Of a stretch of DNA of 64,000 nt, positions 1-11,921 are shown piece after piece. The notes beneath the pieces were generated by a model, which was given only the letters and a program-made list of their open reading frames with translations, was not told the origin of the DNA and made no database searches. A program made the translations under genes and the position numbers. How positions within the stretch are numbered: position 1 is the first letter of the stretch; the number at the start of each line of letters is the position of its first letter. The stretch is from Auanema rhodensis (lineage: Eukaryota; Nematoda; Chromadorea; Rhabditida; Rhabditidae), in NCBI GenBank assembly GCA_964057225.1, contig CAXKVF010000093.1:78780-142779 (forward strand), written 5' to 3'.

Positions 1-21
1 CAAGTGCACATCACGTGTACA

Positions 22-41
22 TTTAATTAGCATAAATTAAA
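22..41. repeat. AT-rich inverted repeat in the monomer (7- or 8-bp arms)
   Basis: TTTAATT at 22-28 pairs with AATTAAA at 35-41 across a 6-base spacer. In monomers with 34T (for example the copy starting at 529) the arms lengthen to 8 bp (TTTAATTA and TAATTAAA) around a 4-base loop. The element is present in essentially every copy. Such dyads could extrude as small hairpins in supercoiled DNA or bind AT-hook or homeodomain-type proteins; this is inference. Confidence 0.75.
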
Positions 42-61
42 GTTCACGTAAATTTCAAAGT

Positions 62-74
62 CATGGTTACCATG
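62..74. repeat. Inverted repeat CATGG-TTA-CCATG
   Basis: Five-base perfect arms (62-66 and 70-74) around a 3-base centre. It lies immediately upstream of the most informative variable base, 75 C/A. It also contains the GGTNACC core, so it cuts the array once per monomer in nearly every copy. The copy at 46,243 is an exception in the right arm (CCTTG). Confidence 0.75.
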
Positions 75-87
75 CACCAATATCAAT

Positions 88-101
88 AAAAATTTGTTTT
101 T
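88..101. repeat. A5-TTTG-T5 dyad / A-tract pair
   Basis: Five As (88-92), TTTG, then five Ts (97-101) form a small inverted repeat and two phased A/T tracts expected to bend DNA. These runs are among those that lose single bases in the 58.2-63.7 kb zone. The shape resembles a bacterial terminator core but has no GC stem, and this is not a bacterial context. Confidence 0.6.
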
Positions 102-153
102 AAACTAATATGGACATGGGGAATCTAATTTTGAAAACCGCATCTCTTTATCT

Positions 154-163
154 TTCACGTGAA
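154..163. repeat. Perfect 10-bp palindrome TTCACGTGAA
   Basis: A self-complementary decamer with a CACGTG (G-box/E-box) centre, once per monomer. Its right half is the beginning of the segment duplicated in 197-bp monomers. Variants 153A and 155A flank or break it in a minority of copies (155A changes TTCACGTG to TACACGTG, for example at 10,799 and 39,201). A private change at 8,491 (C to G) destroys the CACGTG core in one copy. Confidence 0.8.
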
Positions 164-225
164 GCGAGTTACATACCAAGTGCACATCACGTGTACATTT
201 AATTAGCATAAATTAAAGTTCACGT
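157..225. repeat. Triplet of ACGT cores spaced about 32-33 bp
   Basis: ACGT occurs three times per unit, at monomer positions 157-160, then 13-16 and 46-49 of the next copy (here 157, 189 and 222). The start-to-start spacings are 32 and 33 bp, close to three helical turns, followed by a gap of 111 bp. Two of the three are full CACGTG motifs and the third is CACGTA. In 197-bp monomers the first spacing becomes 53 bp. The spacing is visible in the sequence; any bHLH or bZIP binding is speculation. Confidence 0.6.
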
Positions 226-1214
226 AAATTTCAAAGTCATGGTTACCATGCACCAATATGAATAAAAATTTGTTTTTAGACTAATATGGACATGGGGAAT
301 CTAATTTTGAAAACCGCATCTCCTTATCTTTCACGTGAAGCGAGTTACATACCAAGTGCACATCACGTGTACATTTAATTAGCATAAATTAAAGTTCACG
401 TAAATTTCAAAGTCATGGTTACCATGCACCAATATCAATAAAAATTTGTTTTTAGACTAATATGGACATGGGGAATCTAATTTTGAAAACCGCATCTCTT
501 TATCTTTCACGTGAAGCGAGTTACATACCAAGTGCACATCACGTGTACATTTAATTAGCATTAATTAAAGTTCACGTAAATTTCAAAGTCATGGTTACCA
601 TGAACCAATATCAATAAAAATTTGTTTTTAGACTAATATGGACATGGGGAATCAAATTTTGAAAACCGCATCTCTTTATCTTTCACGTGAAGCGAGTTAC
701 ATACCAAGTGCACATCACGTGTACATTTAATTAGCATAAATTAAAGTTCACGTAAATTTCAAAGTCATGGTTACCATGAACCAATATCAATAAAAATTTG
801 TTTTTAGACTAATATGGACATGGGGAATCTAATTTTGAAAACCGCATCTCTTTATCTTTCACGTGAAGCGAGTTACATACCAAGTGCACATCACGTGTAC
901 ATTTAATTAGCATAAATTAAAGTTCACGTAAATTTCAAAGTCATGGTTACCATGCACCAATATCAATAAAAATTTGTTTTTAGACTAATATGGACATGGG
1001 GAATCTAATTTTGAAAACCGCATCTCTTTATCTTTCACGTGAAGCGAGTTACATACCAAGTGCACATCACGTGTACATTTAATTAGCATAAATTAAAGTT
1101 CACGTAAATTTCAAAGTCATGGTTACCATGCACCAATATCAATAAAAATTTGTTTTTAGACTAATATGGACATGGGGAATCTAATTTTGAAAACCGCATC
1201 TCTTCATCTTTCAC

Positions 1215-1256
1215 GTGAAGCGAGTTACATACCAAGTGAAGCGAGTTACATACCAA
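1215..1256 (+). repeat. 21-bp direct duplication, marker 1 (197-bp monomer)
   Basis: Two adjacent copies of a 21-mer running from GTGAAGCGAG to TACATACCAA. The insert joins the right half of the TTCACGTGAA palindrome to the monomer end; three bases (GTG) shared at the junction leave the breakpoint ambiguous. Next marker is 27 monomers downstream. Followed by a 75A monomer then 52C+153A, the same as markers 6, 17, 19, 20 and 25. Confidence 0.97.
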
Positions 1257-4200
1257 GTGCACATCACGTGTACATTTAATTAGCATAAATTAAAGTTCAC
1301 GTAAATTTCAAAGTCATGGTTACCATGAACCAATATCAATAAAAATTTGTTTTTAGACTAATATGGACATGGGGAATCTAATTTTGAAAACCGCATCTCT
1401 TTATCTTTCACGTGAAGCGAGTTACATACCAAGTGCACATCACGTGTACATTTAATTAGCATAAATTAAAGTTCACGTAACTTTCAAAGTCATGGTTACC
1501 ATGCACCAATATCAATAAAAATTTGTTTTTAGACTAATATGGACATGGGGAATCTAATTTTGAAAACCGCATCTCTTTATCATTCACGTGAAGCGAGTTA
1601 CATACCAAGTGCACATCACGTGTACATTTAATTAGCATAAATTAAAGTTCACGTAAATTTCAAAGTCATGGTTACCATGCACCAATATCAATAAAAATTT
1701 GTTTTTAGACTAATATGGACATGGGGAATCTAATTTTGAAAACCGCATCTCTTTATCTTTCACGTGAAGCGAGTTACATACCAAGTGCACATCACGTGTA
1801 CATTTAATTAGCATAAATTAAAGTTCACGTAAATTTGAAAGTCATGGTTACCATGAACCAATATCAATAAAAATTTGTTTTTAGACTAATATGGACATGG
1901 GGAATCTAATTTTGAAAACCGCATCTCTTTATCTTTCACGTGAAGCGAGTTACATACCAAGTGCACATCACGTGTACATTTAATTAGCATAAATTAAAGT
2001 TCACGTAAATTTCAAAGTCATGGTTACCATGAACCAATATCAATAAAAATTTGTTTTTAGACTAATATGGACATGGGGAATCTAATTTTGAAAACCGCAT
2101 CTCTTTATCTTTCACGTGAAGCGAGTTACATACCAAGTGCACATCACGTGTACATTTAATTAGCATAAATTAAAGTTCACGTAAATTTCAAAGTCATGGT
2201 TACCATGCACCAATATCAATAAAAATTTGTTTTTAAACTAATATGGACATGGGGAATCTAATTTTGAAAACCGCATCTCTTTATCTTTCACGTGAAGCGA
2301 GTTACATACCAAGTGCACATCACGTGTACATTTAATTAGCATAAATTAAAGTTCACGTAAATTTCAAAGTCATGGTTACCATGCACCAATATCAATAAAA
2401 ATTTGTTTTTAGACTAATATGGACATGGGGAATCTAATTTTGAAAACCGCATCTCTTTATCTTTCACGTGAAGCGAGTTACATACCAAGTGCACATCACG
2501 TGTACATTTAATTAGCATAAATTAAAGTTCACGTAAATTTCAAAGTCATGGTTACCATGAACCAATATCAATAAAAATTTGTTTTTAGACTAATATGGAC
2601 ATGGGGAATCTAATTTTGAAAACCGCATCTCTTTATCTTTCACGTGAAGCGAGTTACATACCAAGTGCACATCACGTGTACATTTAATTAGCATAAATTA
2701 AAGTTCACGTAAATTTCAAAGTCATGGTTACCATGCACCAATATCAATAAAAATTTGTTTTTAGACTAATATGGACATGGGGAATCTAATTTTGAAAACC
2801 GCATCTCTTTATCTTTCACGTGAAGCGAGTTACATACCAAGTGCACATCACGTGTACATTTAATTAGCATAAATTAAAGTTCACGTAAATTTCAAAGTCA
2901 TGGTTACCATGCACCAATATCAATAAAAATTTGTTTTTAAACTAATATGGACATGGGGAATCTAATTTTGAAAACCGCATCTCCTTATCTTTCACGTGAA
3001 GCGAGTTACATACCAAGTGCACATCACGTGTACATTTAATTAGCATAAATTAAAGTTCACGTAAATTTCAAAGTCATGGTTACCATGCACCAATATCAAT
3101 AAAAATTTGTTTTTAGACTAATATGGACATGGGGAATCTAATTTTGAAAACCGCATCTTTTTATCTTTCACGTGAAGCGAGTTACATACCAAGTGCACAT
3201 CACGTGTACATTTAATTAGCATTAATTAAAGTTCACGTAAATTTCAAAGTCATGGTTACCATGAACCAATATCAATAAAAATTTGTTTTTAGACTAATAT
3301 GGACATGGGGAATCTAATTTTGAAAACCGCATCTCTTTATCTTTCACGTGAAGCGAGTTACATACCAAGTGCACATCACGTGTACATTTAATTAGCATAA
3401 ATTAAAGTTCACGTAAATTTCAAAGTCATGGTTACCATGAACCAATATCAATAAAAATTTGTTTTTAGACTAATATGGACATGGGGAATCTAATTTTGAA
3501 AACCGCATCTCTTTATCTTTCACGTGAAGCGAGTTACATACCAAGTGCACATCACGTGTACATTTAATTAGCATAAATTAAAGTTCACGTAAATTTCAAA
3601 GTCATGGTTACCATGCACCAATATCAATAAAAATTTGTTTTTAGACTAATATGGACATGGGGAATCTAATTTTGAAAACCGCATCTCTTTATCTTTCACG
3701 TGAAGCGAGTTACATACCAAGTGCACATCACGTGTACATTTAATTAGCATAAATTAAAGTTCACGTAAATTTCAAAGTCATGGTTACCATGCACCAATAT
3801 CAATAAAAATTTGTTTTTAAACTAATATGGACATGGGGAATCTAATTTTGAAAACCGCATCTCTTTATCTTTCACGTGAAGCGAGTTACATACCAAGTGC
3901 ACATCACGTGTACATTTAATTAGCATAAATTAAAGTTCACGTAAATTTCAAAGTCATGGTTACCATGCACCAATATGAATAAAAATTTGTTTTTAGACTA
4001 ATATGGACATGGGGAATCTAATTTTGAAAACCGCATCTCCTTATCTTTCACGTGAAGCGAGTTACATACCAAGTGCACATCACGTGTACATTTAATTAGC
4101 ATAAATTAAAGTTCACGTAAATTTCAAAGTCATGGTTACCATGCACCAATATCAATAAAAATTTGTTTTTAGACTAATATGGACATGGGGAATCTAATTT

Positions 4201-4949
4201 TGAAAACCGCATCTCTTTATCTTTCACGTGAAGCGAGTTACATACCAAGTGCACATCACGTGTACATTTAATTAGCATTAATTAAAGTTCACGTAAATTT
4301 CAAAGTCATGGTTACCATGAACCAATATCAATAAAAATTTGTTTTTAGACTAATATGGACATGGGGAATCTAATTTTGAAAACCGCATCTCTTTATCTTT
4401 CACGTGAAGCGAGTTACATACCAAGTGCACATCACGTGTACATTTAATTAGCATAAATTAAAGTTCACGTAAATTTCAAAGTCATGGTTACCATGCACCA
4501 ATATCAATAAAAATTTGTTTTTAGACTAATATGGACATGGGGAATCTAATTTTGACAACCGCATCTCTTTATCTTTCACGTGAAGCGAGTTACATACTAA
4601 GTGCACATCACGTGTACATTTAATTAGCATAAATTAAAGTTCACGTAAATTTCAAAGTCATGGTTACCATGAACCAATATCAATAAAAATTTGTTTTTAG
4701 ACTAATATGGACATGGGGAATCTAATTTTGAAAACCGCATCTCTTTATCTTTCACGTGAAGCGAGTTACATACCAAGTGCACATCACGTGTACATTTAAT
4801 TAGCATAAATTAAAGTTCACGTAAATTTCAAAGTCATGGTTACCATGAACCAATATCAATAAAAATTTGTTTTTAGACTAATATGGACATGGGGAATCTA
4901 ATATTGAAAACCGCATCTCTTTATCTTTCACGTGAAGCGAGTTACATAC

Positions 4950-5301
4950 CAAGTGCACATCACGTGTACATTTAATTAGCATAAATTAAAGTTCACGTAA
5001 CTTTCAAAGTCATGGTTACCATGCACCAATATCAATAAAAATTTGTTTTTAGACTAATATGGACATGGGGAATCTAATTTTGAAAACCGCATCTCTTTAT
5101 CTTTCACGTGAAGCGAGTTACATACCAAGTGCACATCACGTGTACATTTAATTAGCATAAATTAAAGTTCACGTAAATTTCAAAGTCATGGTTACCATGC
5201 ACCAATATCAATAAAAATTTGTTTTTAGACTAATATGGACATGGGGAATCTAATTTTGAAAACCGCATCTCTTTATCTTTCACGTGAAGCGAGTTACATA
5301 C
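4950..5301 (+). repeat. Two-monomer indel between the long-range copies
   Basis: Two whole monomers (one 52C, one canonical 75C) are present here and absent at the matching point of the right copy, around base 50,593. Their exact size, 2 x 176 bp, shifts the offset between copies from +45,643 to +45,291. A whole-unit change is what unequal crossing-over or replication slippage between monomers would give. The direction (gain or loss) cannot be told from the window. Confidence 0.9.
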
Positions 5302-5987
5302 CAAGTGCACATCACGTGTACATTTAATTAGCATAAATTAAAGTTCACGTAAATTTCAAAGTCATGGTTACCATGAACCAATATCAATAAAAATTTGTTT
5401 TTAGACTAATATGGACATGGGGAATCTAATTTTGAAAACCGCATCTCTTTATCTTTCACGTGAAGCGAGTTACATACCAAGTGCACATCACGTGTACATT
5501 TAATTAGCATAAATTAAAGTTCACGTAAATTTCAAAGTCATGGTTACCATGCACCAATATCAATAAAAATTTGTTTTTAGACTAATATGGACATGGGGAA
5601 TCTAATTTTGAAAACCGCATCTCTTTATCTTTCACGTGAAGCGAGTTACATACCAAGTGCACATCACGTGTACATTTAATTAGCATAAATTAAAGTTCAC
5701 GTAAATTTCAAAGTCATGGTTACCATGCACCAATATCAATAAAAATTTGTTTTTAGACTAATATGGACATGGGGAATCTAATTTTGAAAACCGCATCTCT
5801 TTATCTTTCACGTGAAGCGAGTTACATACCAAGTGCACATCACGTGTACATTTAATTAGCATAAATTAAAGTTCACGTAAATTTCAAAGTCATGGTTACC
5901 ATGCACCAATATCAATAAAAATTTGTTTTTAGACTAATATGGACATGGGGAATCTAATTTTGAAAACCGCATCTCTTCATCTTTCAC

Positions 5988-6029
5988 GTGAAGCGAGTTA
6001 CATACCAAGTGAAGCGAGTTACATACCAA
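5988..6029 (+). repeat. 21-bp direct duplication, marker 2
   Basis: First of the 7-8-14-4 series in the left long-range copy; next marker seven monomers on. Followed by 75C, 75A, 34T. Confidence 0.97.
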
Positions 6030-7240
6030 GTGCACATCACGTGTACATTTAATTAGCATAAATTAAAGTTCACGTAAATTTCAAAGTCATGGTTACCATG
6101 CACCAATATCAATAAAAATTTGTTTTTAGACTAATATGGACATGGGGAATCTAATTTTGAAAACCGCATCTCTTTATCTTTCACGTGAAGCGAGTTACAT
6201 ACCAAGTGCACATCACGTGTACATTTAATTAGCATAAATTAAAGTTCACGTAAATTTCAAAGTCATGGTTACCATGAACCAATATCAATAAAAATTTGTT
6301 TTTAGACTAATATGGACATGGGGAATCTAATTTTGAAAACCGCATCTCTTTATCTTTCACGTGAAGCGAGTTACATACCAAGTGCACATCACGTGTACAT
6401 TTAATTAGCATTAATTAAAGTTCACGTAAATTTCAAAGTCATGGTTACCATGAACCAATATCAATAAAAATTTGTTTTTAGACTAATATGGACATGGGGA
6501 ATCTAATTTTGAAAATCGCATCTCTTTATCTTTCACGTGAAGCGAGTTACATACCAAGTGCACATCACGTGTACATTTAATTAGCATAAATTAAAGTTCA
6601 CGTAAATTTCAAAGTCATGGTTACCATGAACCAATATCAATAAAAATTTGTTTTTAGACTAATATGGACATGGGGAATCTAATTTTGAAAACCGCATCTC
6701 TTTATCTTTCACGTGAAGCGAGTTACATACCAAGTGCACATCACGTGTACATTTAATTAGCATAAATTAAAGTTCACGTAAATTTCAAAGTCATGGTTAC
6801 CATGCACCAATATCAATAAAAATTTGTTTTTAGACTAATATGGACATGGGGAATCTAATTTTGAAAACCGCATCTCTTTATCTTTCACGTGAAGCGAGTT
6901 ACATACCAAGTGCACATCACGTGTACATTTAATTAGCATAAATTAAAGTTCACGTAAATTTCAAAGTCATGGTTACCATGCACCAATATCAATAAAAATT
7001 TGTTTTTAGACTAATATGGACATGGGGAATCTAATTTTGAAAACCGCATCTCTTTATCTTTCACGTGAAGCGAGTTACATACCAAGTGCACATCACGTGT
7101 ACATTTAATTAGCATAAATTAAAGTTCACGTAAATTTCAAAGTCATGGTTACCATGCACCAATATCAATAAAAATTTGTTTTTAGACTAATATGGACATG
7201 GGGAATCTAATTTTGAAAACCGCATCTCTTCATCTTTCAC

Positions 7241-7282
7241 GTGAAGCGAGTTACATACCAAGTGAAGCGAGTTACATACCAA
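7241..7282 (+). repeat. 21-bp direct duplication, marker 3
   Basis: Next marker eight monomers on. Followed by 75C, 75A, then a 34T monomer with the rare ACTTAT change, repeated after marker 22. Confidence 0.97.
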
Positions 7283-8669
7283 GTGCACATCACGTGTACA
7301 TTTAATTAGCATAAATTAAAGTTCACGTAAATTTCAAAGTCATGGTTACCATGCACCAATATCAATAAAAATTTGTTTTTAGACTAATATGGACATGGGG
7401 AATCTAATTTTGAAAACCGCATCTCTTTATCTTTCACGTGAAGCGAGTTACATACCAAGTGCACATCACGTGTACATTTAATTAGCATAAATTAAAGTTC
7501 ACGTAAATTTCAAAGTCATGGTTACCATGAACCAATATCAATAAAAATTTGTTTTTAGACTAATATGGACATGGGGAATCTAATTTTGAAAACCGCATCT
7601 CTTTATCTTTCACGTGAAGCGAGTTACATACCAAGTGCACATCACGTGTACATTTAATTAGCATTAATTAAAGTTCACGTAAATTTCAAAGTCATGGTTA
7701 CCATGAACCAATATCAATAAAAATTTGTTTTTAGACTTATATGGACATGGGGAATCTAATTTTGAAAACCGCATCTCTTTATCTTTCACGTGAAGCGAGT
7801 TACATACCAAGTGCACATCAAGTGTACATTTAATTAGCATAAATTAAAGTTCACGTAAATTTCAAAGTCATGGTTACCATGAACCAATATCAATAAAAAT
7901 TTGTTTTTAGACTAATATGGACATGGGGAATCTAATTTTGAAAACCGCATCTCTTTATCTTTCACGTGAAGCGAGTTACATACCAAGTGCACATCACGTG
8001 TACATTTAATTAGCATAAATTAAAGTTCACGTAAATTTCAAAGTCATGGTTACCATGCACCAATATCAATAAAAATTTGTTTTTAGACTAATATGGACAT
8101 GGGGAATCTAATTTTGAAAACCGCATCTCTTTATCTTTCACGTGAAGCGAGTTACATACCAAGTGCACATCACGTGTACATTTAATTAGCATAAATTAAA
8201 GTTCACGTAAATTTCAAAGTCATGGTTACCATGCACCAATATCAATAAAAATTTGTTTTTAGACTAATATGGACATGGGGAATCTAATTTTGAAAACCGC
8301 ATCTCTTTATCTTTCACGTGAAGCGAGTTACATACCAAGTGCACATCACGTGTACATTTAATTAGCATAAATTAAAGTTCACGTAAATTTCAAAGTCATG
8401 GTTACCATGCACCAATATCAATAAAAATTTGTTTTTAGACTAATATGGACATGGGGAATCTAATTTTGAAAACCGCATCTCTTTATCTTTGACGTGAAGC
8501 GAGTTACATACCAAGTGCACATCACGTGTACATTTAATTAGCATAAATTAAAGTTCACGTAAATTTCAAAGTCATGGTTACCATGCACCAATATCAATAA
8601 AAATTTGTTTTTAGACTAATATGGACATGGGGAATCTAATTTTGAAAACCGCATCTCTTCATCTTTCAC

Positions 8670-8711
8670 GTGAAGCGAGTTACATACCAAGTGAAGCGAG
8701 TTACATACCAA
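8670..8711 (+). repeat. 21-bp direct duplication, marker 4
   Basis: Next marker 14 monomers on. The following monomer has a private A-to-G at 8,835. Confidence 0.97.
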
Positions 8712-11154
8712 GTGCACATCACGTGTACATTTAATTAGCATAAATTAAAGTTCACGTAAATTTCAAAGTCATGGTTACCATGCACCAATATCAATAAAAA
8801 TTTGTTTTTAGACTAATATGGACATGGGGAATCTGATTTTGAAAACCGCATCTCTTTATCTTTCACGTGAAGCGAGTTACATACCAAGTGCACATCACGT
8901 GTACATTTAATTAGCATAAATTAAAGTTCACGTAAATTTCAAAGTCATGGTTACCATGAACCAATATCAATAAAAATTTGTTTTTAGACTAATATGGACA
9001 TGGGGAATCTAATTTTGAAAACCGCATCTCTTTATCTTTCACGTGAAGCGAGTTACATACCAAGTGCACATCACGTGTACATTTAATTAGCATTAATTAA
9101 AGTTCACGTAAATTTCAAAGTCATGGTTACCATGAACCAATATCAATAAAAATTTGTTTTTAGACTAATATGGACATGGGGAATCTAATTTTGAAAACCG
9201 CATCTCTTTATCTTTCACGTGAAGCGAGTTACATACCAAGTGCACATCACGTGTACATTTAATTAGCATAAATTAAAGTTCACGTAAATTTCAAAGTCAT
9301 GGTTACCATGAACCAATATCAATAAAAATTTGTTTTTAGACTAATATGGACATGGGGAATCTAATTTTGAAAACCGCATCTCTTTATCTTTCACGTGAAG
9401 CGAGTTACATACCAAGTGCACATCACGTGTACATTTAATTAGCATAAATTAAAGTTCACGTAAATTTCAAAGTCATGGTTACCATGCACCAATATCAATA
9501 AAAATTTGTTTTTAGACTAATATGGACATGGGGAATCTAATTTTGAAAACCGCATCTCTTTATCTTTCACGTGAAGCGAGTTACATACTAAGTGCACATC
9601 ACGTGTACATTTAATTAGCATAAATTAAAGTTCACGTAAATTTCAAAGTCATGGTTACCATGAACCAATATCAATAAAAATTTGTTTTTAGACTAATATG
9701 GACATGGGGAATCTAATATTGAAAACCGCATCTCTTTATCTTTCACGTGAAGCGAGTTACATACCAAGTGCACATCACGTGTACATTTAATTAGCATAAA
9801 TTAAAGTTCACGTAAATTTCAAAGTCATGGTTACCATGAACCAATATCAATAAAAATTTGTTTTTAGACTAATATGGACATGGGGAATCTAATATTGAAA
9901 ACCGCATCTCTTTATCTTTCACGTGAAGCGAGTTACATACCAAGTGCACATCACGTGTACATTTAATTAGCATAAATTAAAGTTCACGTAACTTTCAAAG
10001 TCATGGTTACCATGCACCAATATCAATAAAAATTTGTTTTTAGACTAATATGGACATGGGGAATCTAATTTTGAAAACCGCATCTCTTTATCTTTCACGT
10101 GAAGCGAGTTACATACCAAGTGCACATCACGTGTACATTTAATTAGCATAAATTAAAGTTCACGTAAATTTCAAAGTCATGGTTACCATGCACCAATATC
10201 AATAAAAATTTGTTTTTAGACTAATATGGACATGGGGAATCTAATTTTGAAAACCGCATCTCTTTATCTTTCACGTGAAGCGAGTTACATACCAAGTGCA
10301 CATCACGTGTACATTTAATTAGCATAAATTAAAGTTCACGTAAATTTCAAAGTCATGGTTACCATGAACCAATATCAATAAAAATTTGTTTTTAGACTAA
10401 TATGGACATGGGGAATCTAATTTTGAAAACCGCATCTCTTTATCTTTCACGTGAAGCGAGTTACATACCAAGTGCACATCACGTGTACATTTAATTAGCA
10501 TAAATTAAAGTTCACGTAAATTTCAAAGTCATGGTTACCATGCACCAATATCAATAAAAATTTGTTTTTAGACTAATATGGACATGGGGAATCTAATTTT
10601 GAAAACCGCATCTCTTTATCTTTCACGTGAAGCGAGTTACATACCAAGTGCACATCACGTGTACATTTAATTAGCATAAATTAAAGTTCACGTAAATTTC
10701 AAAGTCATGGTTACCATGCACCAATATCAATAAAAATTTGTTTTTAGACTAATATGGACATGGGGAATCTAATTTTGAAAACCGCATCTCTTTATCTTAC
10801 ACGTGAAGCGAGTTACATACCAAGTGCACATCACGTGTACATTTAATTAGCATAAATTAAAGTTCACGTAAATTTCAAAGTCATGGTTACCATGCACCAA
10901 TATCAATAAAAATTTGTTTTTAGACTAATATGGACATGGGGAATCTAATTTTGAAAACCGCATCTCTTTATCTTTCACGTGAAGCGAGTTACATACCAAG
11001 TGCACATCACGTGTACATTTAATTAGCATAAATTAAAGTTCACGTAAATTTCAAAGTCATGGTTACCATGCACCAATATCAATAAAAATTTGTTTTTAGA
11101 CTAATATGGACATGGGGAATCTAATTTTGAAAACCGCATCTCTTCATCTTTCAC

Positions 11155-11196
11155 GTGAAGCGAGTTACATACCAAGTGAAGCGAGTTACATACCAA
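11155..11196 (+). repeat. 21-bp direct duplication, marker 5
   Basis: First insertion of the 12-monomer module copy 1; next marker four monomers on. Confidence 0.97.
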
Positions 11197-11879
11197 GTGC
11201 ACATCACGTGTACATTTAATTAGCATAAATTAAAGTTCACGTAAATTTCAAAGTCATGGTTACCATGCACCAATATCAATAAAAATTTGTTTTTAGACTA
11301 ATATGGACATGGGGAATCTAATTTTGAAAACCGCATCTCTTTATCTTTCACGTGAAGCGAGTTACATACCAAGTGCACATCACGTGTACATTTAATTAGC
11401 ATAAATTAAAGTTCACGTAAATTTCAAAGTCATGGTTACCATGAACCAATATCAATAAAAATTTGTTTTTAGACTAATATGGACATGGGGAATCTAATTT
11501 TGAAAACCGCATCTCTTTATCTTTCACGTGAAGCGAGTTACATACCAAGTGCACATCACGTGTACATTTAATTAGCATAAATTAAAGTTCACGTAAATTT
11601 CAAAGTCATGGTTACCATGCACCAATATCAATAAAAATTTGTTTTTAGACTAATATGGACATGGGGAATCTAATTTTGAAAACCGCATCTCTTTATCTTT
11701 CACGTGAAGCGAGTTACATACCAAGTGCACATCACGTGTACATTTAATTAGCATAAATTAAAGTTCACGTAAATTTCAAAGTCATGGTTACCATGCACCA
11801 ATATCAATAAAAATTTGTTTTTAGACTAATATGGACATGGGGAATCTAATTTTGAGAACCGCATCTCTTCATCTTTCAC

Positions 11880-11921
11880 GTGAAGCGAGTTACATACCAA
11901 GTGAAGCGAGTTACATACCAA
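11880..11921 (+). repeat. 21-bp direct duplication, marker 6
   Basis: Its monomer has the GAGAACC variant. Last marker before the 11.3-kb marker-free segment. Followed by 75A and 52C+153A. Confidence 0.97.

Larger units (their letters stand above)
1..176 (+). repeat. Reference monomer (numbering used for all variants)
   Basis: First full copy in the window, 176 bp, 56 G or C (about 32%). It begins CAAGTGCACATCACGTG and ends GAGTTACATAC. It has five CpG sites (14, 47, 139, 158 and 165) and one each of GTGCAC (4-9) and GGTTACC (65-71), so most copies share these landmarks. Recurrent variant positions across the array: 34 A/T, 52 A/C, 56 C/G/A, 75 C/A, 82 A/G, 84 C/G, 103 G/A (this copy has the minority A), 130 T/A, 134 A/C, 147 T/C, 149 T/C, 153 T/A and 155 T/A. 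34T was seen only with 75A, and the 21-bp insertion only with 149C, so variants travel as haplotypes. The start of the unit is arbitrary because the array is circularly permutable. Confidence 0.95.
1..4949 (+). repeat. Long-range duplication, block a, left copy (28 monomers)
   Basis: Matches 45,644-50,592 at a constant offset of +45,643. Rare landmarks line up exactly: 84G at 260 and 45,903; the 21-bp insertion at 1,233 and 46,876; 146T at 3,151 and 48,794; 84G at 3,977 and 49,620; the 135C change near 4,551 and 50,194; 130A near 4,901 and 50,544. The order of all 28 monomer haplotypes is the same in both copies. One private substitution was noticed here, at 654. Confidence 0.93.

Noticed and set aside
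85-90. AATAAA polyadenylation signal in each monomer
   Set aside because: It is a chance six-base motif in an AT-rich repeat with no transcript evidence.
88-101. Intrinsic transcription terminator
   Set aside because: The A5/T5 dyad has no GC stem and the context is eukaryotic satellite.
1-176. CENP-B box
   Set aside because: No TTCG followed by a CGGG core at the required spacing exists on either strand of the monomer.
1215-1256. Target-site duplication of a transposon
   Set aside because: The two 21-bp copies are directly adjacent with nothing between them, and the same pair is spread by array duplication.
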